The notes under the pieces: model-generated | Database searches by the model: none | Told to the model about the DNA's origin: nothing | What the model saw: only the letters and a program-made list of their open reading frames with translations | In this document: positions 38,007 through 44,780 of the stretch, in pieces | Layout of the letters: every line of letters starts with the position of its first letter | Position numbering within the stretch: the stretch's first letter is position 1 | Origin: a virus | Virus record (IMG/VR): IMGVR_UViG_3300005471_000019 | Coordinates: 1 to 56,799 of that record | Strand: one strand, 5' to 3' | DNA: 56,799 nt | Program-made: the position numbers and the translations under genes

Positions 38007-38246
38007 CTCCTCGGGGCGAAAGGTAGCGGCCGGCCGGGCGTGTCCCGCCAGAGACAGTGCCCCACGGGAACACCCCGCGGCGGCAACCCGGCCGGCCGTG
38101 TACGGTGGGGGTTACTCTCCACCCCCAAAGTCCCCCTCCACCTCCCCGCGAGGACCAGCTCATCCGGCTATGCAGCCGGGGCCGGCAGGGGCCCGCGGTT
38201 CGCCCCACCGCTGTCATGCCGGGACAGACCGGCCGGCGGGCGTGGC
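38007..38246. other. Non-coding interval
   Basis: 240 GC-rich bases with no frame that matches the codon style of the neighbours. A C-rich stretch (about 38118-38150) and a GGGGG..CCCCC pairing around 38107-38130 are the only structures seen; nothing more can be supported. Confidence 0.4.
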
Positions 38247-38459
38247 TCAGGGATCGGCGTCCTCGACGCCGTTGTCTTCCATCCACGCCAGCGCGTCGGC
38301 GATGGCCTCCCGCCGTGTGGCGTACCACGTCGTCGCGTACAGGGTGGCCTCGTCCACGCTGCTGGGGTTCGCGATCACCTCGGCCCAGTAGAGGGGCTCG
38401 CCGCTGGGCCGGGTGATGTCAGCGCAGGCGAAGATGTAAGCGTAGCGGGGCATGGTCAC
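38247..38459 (-). CDS. Small hypothetical protein, 70 aa
   Basis: MTMPRYAYIFACADITRPSGEPLYWAEVIANPSSVDEATLYATTWYATRREAIADALAWMEDNGVEDADP; start at 38459 overlaps the upstream stop (ATGA). The 'Y-A-T-R-R-E-A-I-A-D-A-L-A-W-M-E' end is typical of small alpha-beta phage proteins. Function unknown. Confidence 0.72.
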   Translation of the reverse strand: MTMPRYAYIFACADITRPSGEPLYWAEVIANPSSVDEATLYATTWYATRREAIADALAWMEDNGVEDADP

Positions 38460-38662
38460 TCCTTCGGGGCGTTGCGCTGGGTGCAGTGCCGCCGCATGTG
38501 CTCATCCCTGGCCGAGCCGGCCCGGGCGACGGTCCATGTGTCGGGCGGGTCAGCCGAGCGACGACCAGCAGCGGCGGCCTCGCTGGGAGTGGGATAGGTG
38601 GCGATCACCCGCCACGACGGTTGCTCCCAGATCCACAGGTTGTACATGGTCAGCCCCTTCAC
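38456..38662 (-). CDS. Small hypothetical protein, 68 aa
   Basis: First gene of the leftward operon from the 38811-38840 promoter. MKGLTMYNLWIWEQPSWRVIATYPTPSEAAAAGRRSADPPDTWTVARAGSARDEHMRRH; an internal start MYNLW at 38647 is possible. Compact alpha-beta sequence with a basic end. Function unknown. Confidence 0.68.
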   Translation of the reverse strand: MKGLTMYNLWIWEQPSWRVIATYPTPSEAAAAGRRSADPPDTWTVARAGSARDEHMRRHCTQRNAPKE

Positions 38663-38810
38663 GCGAACGAGGGCAGGACACGGATCGCTTTACGGTGACG
38701 CAGCCTGCAAGGATGGTACGCAGGTGGCGACAACCAGTAGCAGACGAGGCGGATCAGGCTGGCCATCGGTACGGTCCTTGCGGGTTGTGCCGATCGGGTT
38801 GACTGAAGGG

Positions 38811-38840
38811 ATCTTACCATTGCGGTGTTTCCTGTGTCAA
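38811..38840 (-). promoter_or_regulatory. Leftward sigma70-type promoter
   Basis: TTGACA at 38840-38835 and TAAGAT at 38816-38811 with an 18-base spacer, reading towards 38662. The -35 box overlaps the left arm of the operator at 38830-38869. Confidence 0.75.
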
Positions 38841-38869
38841 GTAAAATGTTCCGGAATTCTGACACAGGA
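38830..38869. promoter_or_regulatory. Operator-like inverted repeat between divergent promoters
   Basis: Perfect arms TCCTGTGTCA (38830-38839) and TGACACAGGA (38860-38869) with 20 bases between, plus an extra half-site GACACAG overlapping at 38868-38874 and a TTCCGGAA palindrome inside. Its place over the leftward -35 and just upstream of the rightward -35 is that of a lysis-lysogeny operator. Confidence 0.72.
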
Positions 38870-38883
38870 CACAGATTATCCAC

Positions 38884-38913
38884 TTGTCCGCCTGTCGCAA
38901 GCAATGGTACAAT
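38884..38913 (+). promoter_or_regulatory. Rightward sigma70-type promoter
   Basis: TTGTCC at 38884-38889 and TACAAT at 38908-38913 with an 18-base spacer, reading towards the gene at 38950. Confidence 0.68.
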
Positions 38914-38949
38914 GGGGTAGTTGTGGCACTTCCCTGTTGCGAGAACACC

Positions 38950-39192
38950 ATGTCCCCGAGTACCATGCCCCACATGGGCAGGAAACGAAAGTCTGGCAAC
39001 GATCAGCCCACTACCCCCGGCACGGGCACCATCCGGGTCCACAGCGACCTGGCCCGCATGCTGGCCATCATCGCCACCGCGACGGACCAGGACACCGCCG
39101 ATTTCGTTTCGCCGTTGATCCGCTCAGCGGTCGAGCGACGGTACGCGGAGGTGGTTCGCCAGCTTGGCCAGCAGATCAAGGAGGGCGAGTGA
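38950..39192 (+). CDS. Small DNA-binding-like protein, planctomycete type
   Basis: 80 residues from the ATG at 38950 (38965 and 38974 are alternatives; none has a strong ribosome site). MGRKRKSGNDQPTTPGTGTIRVHSDLARMLAIIATATDQDTADFVSPLIRSAVERRYAEVV looks like a ribbon-helix-helix-like protein: basic start, strand (TIRVHSDLARML), then two helices. It is the first rightward gene after the switch promoter. Confidence 0.72.
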   Translation: MSPSTMPHMGRKRKSGNDQPTTPGTGTIRVHSDLARMLAIIATATDQDTADFVSPLIRSAVERRYAEVVRQLGQQIKEGE

Positions 39193-39587
39193 TGACCCCC
39201 GACGCGCTTCGCGAACTCAAGAAGTCCGTTCGCACGCGGGATCACCACTGCTGCCGGCGGTGCGGCATGTCCAGGACCGATCACCTTGCCCGCTGGAGAA
39301 AGGGGCTGGAAGTCCACCGCATCATCCCGGGGTCTCCTTACTCTTTGGATGGGTGCATTACCCTTTGCAAGAGCTGTCACGCCCGGTCGGCGCGCAGCCC
39401 GCGCCGTCAGCGTCAGCCACTTCTTGGGCCGGACCGCGAATACGTCGGGTTCCCGGTCCCCCCGGGCTGGACCGCCAGGGTTGATGCAGCAGTCCAGGCG
39501 CTCGGCCTGTCGCGCAGCGCCTACATCCGCCTGGCGGTCAACCGTCAGTTGAAGCGCGACCAGGCCGAGGACAAGGAAGGCGAGTGA
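39192..39587 (+). CDS. HNH endonuclease-like protein
   Basis: 131 residues; TGATG overlap at the start. SVRTRDHHCCRRCGMSRTDHLARWRKGLEVHRIIPGSPYSLDGCITLCKSCHARSARSP has the HNH arrangement with two Cys pairs (CCRRCG, CKSCH). The C-terminal 40 residues (GWTARVDAAVQALGLSRSAYIRLAVNRQLKRDQAEDKEGE) form a ribbon-helix-helix-like domain, an unusual fusion. Confidence 0.78.
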   Translation: MTPDALRELKKSVRTRDHHCCRRCGMSRTDHLARWRKGLEVHRIIPGSPYSLDGCITLCKSCHARSARSPRRQRQPLLGPDREYVGFPVPPGWTARVDAAVQALGLSRSAYIRLAVNRQLKRDQAEDKEGE

Positions 39588-39823
39588 TGCCACCCCCGCC
39601 GCTCCCCACCTACCATCGTTGCCTCCGTTGCGGCTACATCTGGTCTGCGCGCCCCTCGCCTTTTGCCTGCCCGCAGTGCGGTCGGGACAGCATCACTTCC
39701 GGCCCTCCGCCCGCTCCGCCGTTTGGCCAGCGGGATGCCTGGTTGCTCACGCTCATTATCCTGCTGGTGCTGCTCTGCCCGTTCCTCCTCTGCACCGGCC
39801 TGTTCGTCCTCTCTCGATACTAG
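39587..39823 (+). CDS. Zinc-ribbon membrane protein
   Basis: 78 residues from the ATG at 39587 (TGATG overlap; a GTG at 39584 is an alternative). CLRCGYIWSARPSPFACPQCG is a zinc ribbon, and AWLLTLIILLVLLCPFLLCTGLFVLSRY a single transmembrane helix at the C-terminus. It resembles small host membrane proteins of planctomycetes. Its TAG stop and that of the opposing gene share the palindrome CTAG. Confidence 0.75.
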   Translation: MPPPPLPTYHRCLRCGYIWSARPSPFACPQCGRDSITSGPPPAPPFGQRDAWLLTLIILLVLLCPFLLCTGLFVLSRY

Positions 39824-40014
39824 CGCAACCGCCGTCTCACCTCCGCTTCCACGTCCGCCGCGCGGTAACGTCTGATCCCGCCAACCTTCCAGACCGCCAG
39901 CCGCAGCGCGCCGCTCTTCTGGTGCTCATAGAATGTGGACCTACTGATATCCAAAATAGCCAGCACGTCCGCCAGCCGCAAGAGGCGCGGCAACTTCCCG
40001 TTCTCCGCGTTCAT
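39820..40014 (-). CDS. AlpA/excisionase-type HTH protein
   Basis: 64 residues: MNAENGKLPRLLRLADVLAILDISRSTFYEHQKSGALRLAVWKVGGIRRYRAADVEAEVRRRLR. The 'L-L-R-L-A-D-V-L-A-I-L-x-I-S-R-S-T-F-Y-E-H ... G-G-I-R-R-Y-R-A-A-D-V' pattern is the MerR/AlpA helix-turn-helix found in phage excisionases and integration regulators. It is transcribed leftwards, convergent with the rightward gene. Confidence 0.85.
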   Translation of the reverse strand: MNAENGKLPRLLRLADVLAILDISRSTFYEHQKSGALRLAVWKVGGIRRYRAADVEAEVRRRLR

Positions 40015-40082
40015 GTCCGTCTCCGCCCAGCTGGGACGGAGAACAGCCTACCACGTCCGGGCCGTTTGTAAGAGAGCAGTAT

Positions 40083-40130
40083 GAGCGTCAGACGCTCCAA
40101 AATGTAGCAGGAGCGTCAGTGAGCGTCCGT
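40083..40130. repeat. GAGCGTC repeat cluster upstream of the XRE promoter
   Basis: GAGCGTCAGACGCTC (an odd dyad) at 40083-40097, then GAGCGTCA at 40111-40118 and GAGCGTCC at 40121-40128. Four half-sites within 46 bases, immediately upstream of the -35 box at 40133, look like operator sites. The cluster also precedes the AlpA-like gene at 40014. Confidence 0.6.
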
Positions 40131-40132
40131 CC

Positions 40133-40182
40133 TTGACTTTGGATACGTTGTCCCGTATGGTATGGTGGCCCGTACCATACGG
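40133..40182 (+). promoter_or_regulatory. XRE gene promoter with palindromic operator
   Basis: TTGACT at 40133-40138, 17-base spacer, TATGGT at 40156-40161. A perfect inverted repeat, CCGTATGGTA (40153-40162) and TACCATACGG (40173-40182), covers the -10, with an additional CCGTACCAT at 40188-40196. Autoregulation by the XRE protein is a natural inference. Confidence 0.72.
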
Positions 40183-40193
40183 AGAACCGTACC

Positions 40194-40433
40194 ATGATCG
40201 GACCACGCATTCGCGAGCTGAGAGAGGAGCGAGGGCTGACCCGCGAGCAGCTCGCCGGCGCTGCCGGGGTCAACCCCCACACGCTCCGCGACGTGGAACT
40301 CGAGTTGTACCCGCCCGGCGGCTGGGGCTTCGTCTGCGCCCTCGCGGACGCGCTGGGCGTCCGCCTGGACGACCTGCGCCGTCCTGCCGCGCCGGTTGCC
40401 AGGCGCGGCCCTGGACGCCCGAAAAAAAAGTAG
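40194..40433 (+). CDS. XRE-family transcriptional regulator
   Basis: 79 residues: MIGPRIRELREERGLTREQLAGAAGVNPHTLRDVELELYPPGGWGFVCALADALGVRLDDLRRP is a Cro/C1-type helix-turn-helix (helices 'L-T-R-E-Q-L-A-G-A-A-G-V-N-P-H-T-L-R-D-V-E'). The C-terminal tail is basic (ARRGPGRPKKK), an AT-hook-like G-R-P. Too short to carry an LexA-type cleavage domain, so it is probably a Cro-like or small repressor. It has its own palindromic operator. Confidence 0.88.
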   Translation: MIGPRIRELREERGLTREQLAGAAGVNPHTLRDVELELYPPGGWGFVCALADALGVRLDDLRRPAAPVARRGPGRPKKK

Positions 40434-40452
40434 GGAATTCCGTCCATTTCTG

Positions 40453-40481
40453 TTGACAGAACGGACGGTGACACGTATATT
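40453..40481 (+). promoter_or_regulatory. Strong sigma70-type promoter for the small-gene operon
   Basis: TTGACA at 40453-40458 and TATATT at 40476-40481 with a 17-base spacer, the best consensus match in the window. Flanking CCGTCC (40440-40445) and GGACGG (40462-40467) with TTCTGT-TG-ACAGAA in the middle form a dyad over the -35, a likely operator. Confidence 0.82.
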
Positions 40482-40517
40482 AAGGTAGAGAAGCAAACGA
40501 ACGCGAAGGAGACAACG

Positions 40518-40823
40518 ATGACGACCACGGCCCGCACCCGCGCCGACATCCGCGCCGACATCCGCGCCGCCGAGAAGGCGGAAGTCCTCGTCGAGACGAA
40601 CGAGGGCACCTACTCCGCCGCCGAGGCTCACGCAGCCATCGGCACCGGCGACCCCCGCCACGCCAACTACCGCGTCTACGAGTCGGCGGCGGGTGCCCGC
40701 CGCACCGAGGGGTGCGACCCGGTGCGGGCGCCGGGGTACGCCCGCCGGTATGGCGCCGCCAGCCTGGCCGAGCTGCGCCGCCGGCTGGCGGCGCTCAAGG
40801 CTGAGTTGCGGACTGCGAAGTAA
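40518..40823 (+). CDS. Small hypothetical protein of rightward operon
   Basis: 101 residues, MTTTARTRADIRADIRAAEKAEVLVETNEGTYSAAEAHAAIGTGDPRHANYRVYESAAGARRTEG. Charged and helical, ending in SLAELRRRLAALKAELRTAK. Starts after AAGGAGACAACG. First gene under the strong promoter at 40453; function unknown. Confidence 0.75.
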   Translation: MTTTARTRADIRADIRAAEKAEVLVETNEGTYSAAEAHAAIGTGDPRHANYRVYESAAGARRTEGCDPVRAPGYARRYGAASLAELRRRLAALKAELRTAK

Positions 40824-40856
40824 CCCCCACCCCCTTCACCCCCAGGAGACCAACCG

Positions 40857-41195
40857 ATGAAAGCTACGCTCACCGCCCGCAGCTACACGCACCCGTACAC
40901 CAGGGAGACGTATCCGCTCGTGGAGATCAGCACCGCCGGCGGGTGTGATGCGCCGCAGGACGGCGACACAGTCGCGATCGACGGCGTGTCGTACTACTTC
41001 GAGAAAGATCCCGCTGCGGAGATGGACGGCTTGTTCGCGCAGGCCATCGGCGAGGACTACGGCGGCAACGTTGTCCACGGGCCGCGCCTCGCGCCCGCTT
41101 CCCTGGCTGGCATCGCCTACGCTGGTCGAGGACACCCGCTGCGCGTCGGCTTTCGCCAACAGGTCTATTTCGCCAGCGTTCGGCTGGTTCGCTAA
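40857..41195 (+). CDS. Small hypothetical protein of rightward operon
   Basis: 112 residues, MKATLTARSYTHPYTRETYPLVEISTAGGCDAPQDGDTVAIDGVSYYFEKDPAAEMDGLFAQAIGEDYG, beta-rich. Preceded by a CCCCCAGGAGACC leader that recurs before the next two genes. No family recognised. Confidence 0.72.
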   Translation: MKATLTARSYTHPYTRETYPLVEISTAGGCDAPQDGDTVAIDGVSYYFEKDPAAEMDGLFAQAIGEDYGGNVVHGPRLAPASLAGIAYAGRGHPLRVGFRQQVYFASVRLVR

Positions 41196-41224
41196 CCCCA
41201 CCCCTCGCCCCCAGGAGAACGACC

Positions 41225-41524
41225 GTGAAGTACCTCGACTATGGCACGCACCTGTTTCCCGGCGGCTCGGTGACCCGCGAGCCGATGGGCTGGTGGACCA
41301 TCGAGATCGACGACGTACGCGAACGCGGCACTGAGTATGGGGGCGAGTACACGTACTGGATCGGCCGCTTCAGCGAACCCTTCGCTCGCCTGCTGGCGCA
41401 AGCGGTCGGCGAGCGCATCAGGGCCACACCCGATGATGAGCACAACGGCCGCTGCTGGCTCGTGGACTGCGGGGCTGGGCTGGAGATAGAACAGCGACTG
41501 ACCGCCCTGGAAGTGGACGACTGA
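41225..41524 (+). CDS. Small hypothetical protein of rightward operon
   Basis: 99 residues, MKYLDYGTHLFPGGSVTREPMGWWTIEIDDVRERGTEYGGEYTYWIGRFSEPFARLLAQAVGERIRA. Aromatic-rich alpha-beta protein with a helix of 'F-A-R-L-L-A-Q-A-V-G-E'. Same C-rich leader as its neighbour (CCCCCAGGAGAACG). Function unknown. Confidence 0.72.
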   Translation: MKYLDYGTHLFPGGSVTREPMGWWTIEIDDVRERGTEYGGEYTYWIGRFSEPFARLLAQAVGERIRATPDDEHNGRCWLVDCGAGLEIEQRLTALEVDD

Positions 41525-41603
41525 CCCCGCCCCCTCGCCCCCAGGAATTCCGCAAGAGCGCTGTCATTGGCAGCGCCCCTGCTGCGTAGAGCAGGACAGA
41601 CCC

Positions 41604-41768
41604 ATGAGCGACGAGAGCATCAGCGACCAGTCCTGGTCGCTCTACTGGGCGGTCTATAACGACGAACCCGGCGCGGCCGAGCAACTCCACGACATCCTCC
41701 TGGACGACGGGCGGACCGAGGAATCTGCAACTGCCATCGTGGAGTGGTATCGGTGGAATCACCACTGA
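41604..41768 (+). CDS. Small acidic protein, 54 aa
   Basis: MSDESISDQSWSLYWAVYNDEPGAAEQLHDILLDDGRTEESATAIVEWYRWNHH; strongly acidic, compact, with a helical middle. It is the last gene of the rightward operon; the ATG at 41604 follows GGACAGACCC. The acidic character is that of small phage inhibitor-type proteins, but this is only suggestive. Confidence 0.65.
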   Translation: MSDESISDQSWSLYWAVYNDEPGAAEQLHDILLDDGRTEESATAIVEWYRWNHH

Positions 41769-41944
41769 TCCAGGCCCCGGCGCCGTGTCGGCGGCTGGAT
41801 AGCGACCGCGCGTGGCAACAAGGTCCGACCTCCTCCACGTAGCGGGCGGGTGCAAGTTCCGGCCGGGGCCCTCTGTAACCTTTGCTGCGACCAGAGCACG
41901 CACCCCCGCTGGCGCACAGCAGGCCACGCGAACCGCACGAACAC

Positions 41945-41976
41945 GAGGCTGGTTCGATTCCTGCGTAGCCTCCCCC
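41945..41976 (+). promoter_or_regulatory. Candidate attP core with tRNA/tmRNA 3'-end
   Basis: GGCTGGTTCGATTCCTGCG contains a TTCGATT T-loop and four of five T-stem pairs, followed by GTAGCCTCC, a 3' acceptor-like end. It also forms a GAGGCT..AGCCTC hairpin. No 5' half of a tRNA is present upstream. It lies about 50 bases beyond the integrase stop, where attP usually is. Host identity cannot be checked here. Confidence 0.6.
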
Positions 41977-42028
41977 ACCTTCTCCGGACTACCTCGCCTT
42001 CCCGGTCGCTCGCTGGCGTCTAGCGCCC

Positions 42029-43303
42029 TTACGCCGCATCGTCTTGCGGCGCGCCGGACCCCTCCTCGACCAGTCGGATTTGTCCGCCCGCGCCCGGCTG
42101 CGCCCGCTGGTCACTGCGACCATGCTGTGACCTGGGATCGGGTATCGCCTCGACCGCCGCGCGGGCCTCGCTCTCGCGCAGGTGAGCGTAGGTCCGGATC
42201 GTGAGCGACGGCGTCGAGTGCCGGCACAGCTCGGTCAGCGTCTTGAGGTCGATGCCGGGCTGCCGGGCCAATTGGCTACAATACCAATGTCTTAAGGCGT
42301 GGAAGTCGAAGTACAGCGGCCCCTCCTGCCCGGCCAGCATGTAGGCCACGCCGCACGCCTCCAGATCTCGGCGCAGGGCCCGGCCCGGTCTGCCCCAGCC
42401 GAAGCGCCAGCGCAGCGGCTTGCCCTCGGCTCGCCAGGCCCGCAGGTCGGCAAGGAGCCAGCCCGGCAGGCGCTGGGTGTCCAGCCGCCGGCGCTTGCTG
42501 TGGGCGGCGCGAACGGTGACCGTGCCGAGGGCCAGGTCGAAGGAGTCATCCGACAGGCTCAACAGCTCGGCCGAGCGCAGCCCGGTGGCCATCGCCACCC
42601 GGTAGCCCAGCGCTCGCGCCCGGCCCGTCAGCCCACCATCGCAGGGACAGTCGGGCAGCTCGAGGTAGGCCCACAGCCGCGCCACCTCCGCGCTAGTGGG
42701 CTCACGGCGGACCCGCCGCCGGTCGGCCTCGACGCACGCCTTGCGCACCTCCCGGGCCGGGTTGGCGGGTGTCCGGCCGCCCTCGTGCGCCCAGCGCAGG
42801 AACTGCCGCAGGTGAGCCAGGGCGTGGTTGCGCGTCCGGGCGCTTCTGCCCTCGACGGTCAGCCGCGCCAGGGCCAGGCTGACCGAATCGCGGGTAACGT
42901 CCTGCAACCGCTGCCAGCCGCCCAGCTGGGCCAGTCGGGCGACGTCGTGGTGCAACTGCTGGAGCCGCTTGGCGCCGGCACCGTCGGCAGCCACCACGGC
43001 CAGCCAGTCATCGACGTGCTCGCCCAGGGCCTTGCGCGCGTGCGCCAGGGCGGGGTCGCGCAGCCCCTCCGCCTCGCGGGAGCGGCGCTCGAGGAGTGCC
43101 GCCAGCCGCTCCCACGCCTCGCTCAGAACCCGCGTCCCCAGGCTGACCCGCTCGGGCCGCTGTCCGGACCGCGGCAGGTCGGCGGAGAAGGTCTGCACTT
43201 CCTCAGTGACCTTCGACGCGCCCGGCGTGTCCTTGCCGCAGCGCTTGCCGCGGACGTCGTAGTACCGGGTCACCTTCGGATGAAACGGGTGCGGCTCGCT
43301 CAT
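42029..43303 (-). CDS. int: Tyrosine recombinase (integrase)
   Basis: 424 residues from the ATG at 43303. Core-binding domain: LQQLHHDVARLAQLGGWQRLQDVTRDSV and RTRNHALAHLRQFLRWAHEGG. Catalytic: Arg243 in MATGLRSAELLSL, Lys270 in AAHSKRRRLDTQRLP, H-x-x-R at 335-338 (FHALRHWY), His362 and Tyr372 (HSTPSLTIRTYAHL). All five residues of the tyrosine recombinase set are visible. N-terminus has a small Cys/Lys-containing arm-binding-type region. It mediates site-specific integration. Confidence 0.93.
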   Translation of the reverse strand: MSEPHPFHPKVTRYYDVRGKRCGKDTPGASKVTEEVQTFSADLPRSGQRPERVSLGTRVLSEAWERLAALLERRSREAEGLRDPALAHARKALGEHVDDWLAVVAADGAGAKRLQQLHHDVARLAQLGGWQRLQDVTRDSVSLALARLTVEGRSARTRNHALAHLRQFLRWAHEGGRTPANPAREVRKACVEADRRRVRREPTSAEVARLWAYLELPDCPCDGGLTGRARALGYRVAMATGLRSAELLSLSDDSFDLALGTVTVRAAHSKRRRLDTQRLPGWLLADLRAWRAEGKPLRWRFGWGRPGRALRRDLEACGVAYMLAGQEGPLYFDFHALRHWYCSQLARQPGIDLKTLTELCRHSTPSLTIRTYAHLRESEARAAVEAIPDPRSQHGRSDQRAQPGAGGQIRLVEEGSGAPQDDAA

Positions 43304-43430
43304 GGGATCGGCCCTCCGTGGCCTGCGGGCGAGGCTGCGGAGTCTACCGCGCCCTGTGCCTGCCGGGCCACCCGAAGAGCGTACCATGATCAGCCTGCAA
43401 TTCAGAGAGTAGTTTGGTGGAAAATGAAGG

Positions 43431-43739
43431 TCAGGCGAGCCGGCGCGCCGCCTCAACGGCCAGACTCGCCTCCTCGATCGTACCAAACCAGCCCAGGTGG
43501 CGACGCTTGCCCCCCGTGCTCAGGCGCGCCTGATACCTGGGCCGGCCGTGGTGCAGGTCGGGAGTCACGCCTGGCGGGAAGCCCCCCGGCTCCAGGTCGG
43601 CGCGCTCCACTCCCATCTGCCTGTCGCCGGTGACAAACAGGGGCTCCCGCCGGCTCGCGCGGGCGCACAGGACAGCGATCTTCTCGGCGCTGCCGGGTAG
43701 CGCCGTGGTGGGCTGACTGGTCAGAAGGGTGGCACGCAC
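43431..43739 (-). CDS. AP2-like DNA-binding protein
   Basis: 102 residues from a GTG at 43739 (GGGGGGG upstream; frame open further). The C-terminal 45 residues, TPDLHHGRPRYQARLSTGGKRRHLGWFGTIEEASLAVEAARRL, match the AP2 fold ('Y-x-A-R-L/I ... G-K-R-x-H-L-G-W/Y-F-x-T-x-E-E-A-x-x-A-x-x-A'). Such domains occur with homing endonucleases and integrases. Here no HNH core accompanies it. Its position next to the integrase suggests a role in regulation of integration. Confidence 0.72.
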   Translation of the reverse strand: MRATLLTSQPTTALPGSAEKIAVLCARASRREPLFVTGDRQMGVERADLEPGGFPPGVTPDLHHGRPRYQARLSTGGKRRHLGWFGTIEEASLAVEAARRLA

Positions 43740-44003
43740 TGGCCCCCCCCTCTCCGCGCGAGTGCGCAAAGAGCGGACAGGGGGAAAGGGTAGCCTCCGC
43801 GTGCAGGAGGGCGCCGGCACCAGCAGGACGAGCGCAGGTGCGTGCTCCGCGCACTGGTGCCAGCCTATCCAGACTGACCGGCCGGAAGGAGATCCGCTGA
43901 GAGGAAAACAAGAAAACCAGTGTCGGGAGAAACGGCAACGCCGGAGTCGGTGAGGGCACGCACCCTCCCCACCTCCCCCGGCGCTGCCATTCCAGTTTAC
44001 CAG
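43740..44003. other. Non-coding interval
   Basis: 264 bases without a supported gene; the only structure noticed is a small GAGGG-CACGCA-CCCTC hairpin at 43952-43967, just downstream of the 44004-44558 gene, which may terminate it. Confidence 0.4.
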
Positions 44004-44558
44004 CTACCGCCCCCGGAACCTCCCGCCGGGGAACCAGTGCCGGTGGATGTGCTGGCCAACGCCCCGGCCGTACCGCGCCCCGTAGCGCGACTCCAGGTAG
44101 CCGACGCGCTGGGCCTCGGACAGGGTGGCCAGGTAGGCGCCCATCGACGCCCCCAGGGTCAACCCCTGCGGACACCCGGTCCCCTGGTAGGTGGGCTGCG
44201 GAGCGGCGTAGGTCTGGGCAGCCTCGGCGACGTAGCGCCGGGTAACCACCGTCTCCTCGACCAGGGCGGGAGCCGGCGCCGCAAAAACCTGCGGAGCGGC
44301 GTAGCTGGCCGCACCGATCCCGTACCCGTAGCTGGCCGCGCTGTAGCCGTAGGACGTCCCGTAGCTGGAGGCATAACCCGGGAATCCTGGCAAGAACCGG
44401 AAGTTGGCCACCGGGATGCCCCGGTTGAAGGGGAAGCGGTTGAAAGAGCCATCCCGAGGGAAGAAAGCTCCACGGGAACCCGCGACCCCGCGGCCGTTGC
44501 TGGTTGCCTCCGCCGGGGAGGTCAGGGCCAGAACCAGAATCACACTGTACATGGTCAC
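44004..44558 (-). CDS. Exported Gly/Tyr/Ala-rich protein
   Basis: 184 residues with a short signal peptide (MTMYSVILVLALTSPAEA). The mature part is low-complexity: FPGYASSYGTSYGYSAASYGYGIGAASYAAPQVFAAPAPAL, then EETVVTRRYVAEAAQTYAAPQPTYQGTGCPQG. Phe/Gly/Tyr-rich exported proteins are common in planctomycetes; 'VEETVVTRRYV' also appears in modified form in the 44781-45659 product (IEDTVTTARYV), so these two may be related. Function unknown. Confidence 0.7.
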   Translation of the reverse strand: MTMYSVILVLALTSPAEATSNGRGVAGSRGAFFPRDGSFNRFPFNRGIPVANFRFLPGFPGYASSYGTSYGYSAASYGYGIGAASYAAPQVFAAPAPALVEETVVTRRYVAEAAQTYAAPQPTYQGTGCPQGLTLGASMGAYLATLSEAQRVGYLESRYGARYGRGVGQHIHRHWFPGGRFRGR

Positions 44559-44589
44559 TCCTTGAAATAGGCGATTAGAGAGAACAGAG

Positions 44590-44778
44590 TCACCTCGCCA
44601 GGAACAGAGTCAGGAGACCGGTCCAGCCGACGACGGCCAACGCGGCAGTGTAGATGCAGCACCGGAACCAGAACAGGGCCTCCCGCTTCCACAGCGCCTC
44701 CGCAACCGTGCTGGAATCAGTGGTAATCAGCTCGCGCATATGAGCAGTCACCTTCTGCTCGTATTCGGGCGTGCCCAT
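44590..44778 (-). CDS. Small membrane protein, 62 aa
   Basis: MGTPEYEQKVTAHMRELITTDSSTVAEALWKREALFWFRCCIYTAALAVVGWTGLLTLFLAR: a helical, soluble N-terminal 35 residues and one C-terminal transmembrane helix of about 22 residues. Small single-span proteins in such cassettes often act as holin-related or spanin-like, but nothing specific is seen. Confidence 0.65.
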   Translation of the reverse strand: MGTPEYEQKVTAHMRELITTDSSTVAEALWKREALFWFRCCIYTAALAVVGWTGLLTLFLAR

Positions 44779-44780
44779 GA

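Noticed and set aside
37633-38328. Minus-strand frame of 231 codons across the 38007-38246 gap
   Set aside because: It overlaps two better-supported genes and reads as Gly/Arg/His low-complexity without any motif.
41860-41976. Full-length tRNA or tmRNA gene next to the integrase
   Set aside because: Only the T arm and 3' acceptor-like sequence could be found; no 5' acceptor partner upstream.
41418-41978. Minus-strand frame over the attP region and small rightward genes
   Set aside because: Composition is Arg/Pro/Ser-rich and unlike neighbours; plus-strand genes have ribosome sites and continuous operon spacing.
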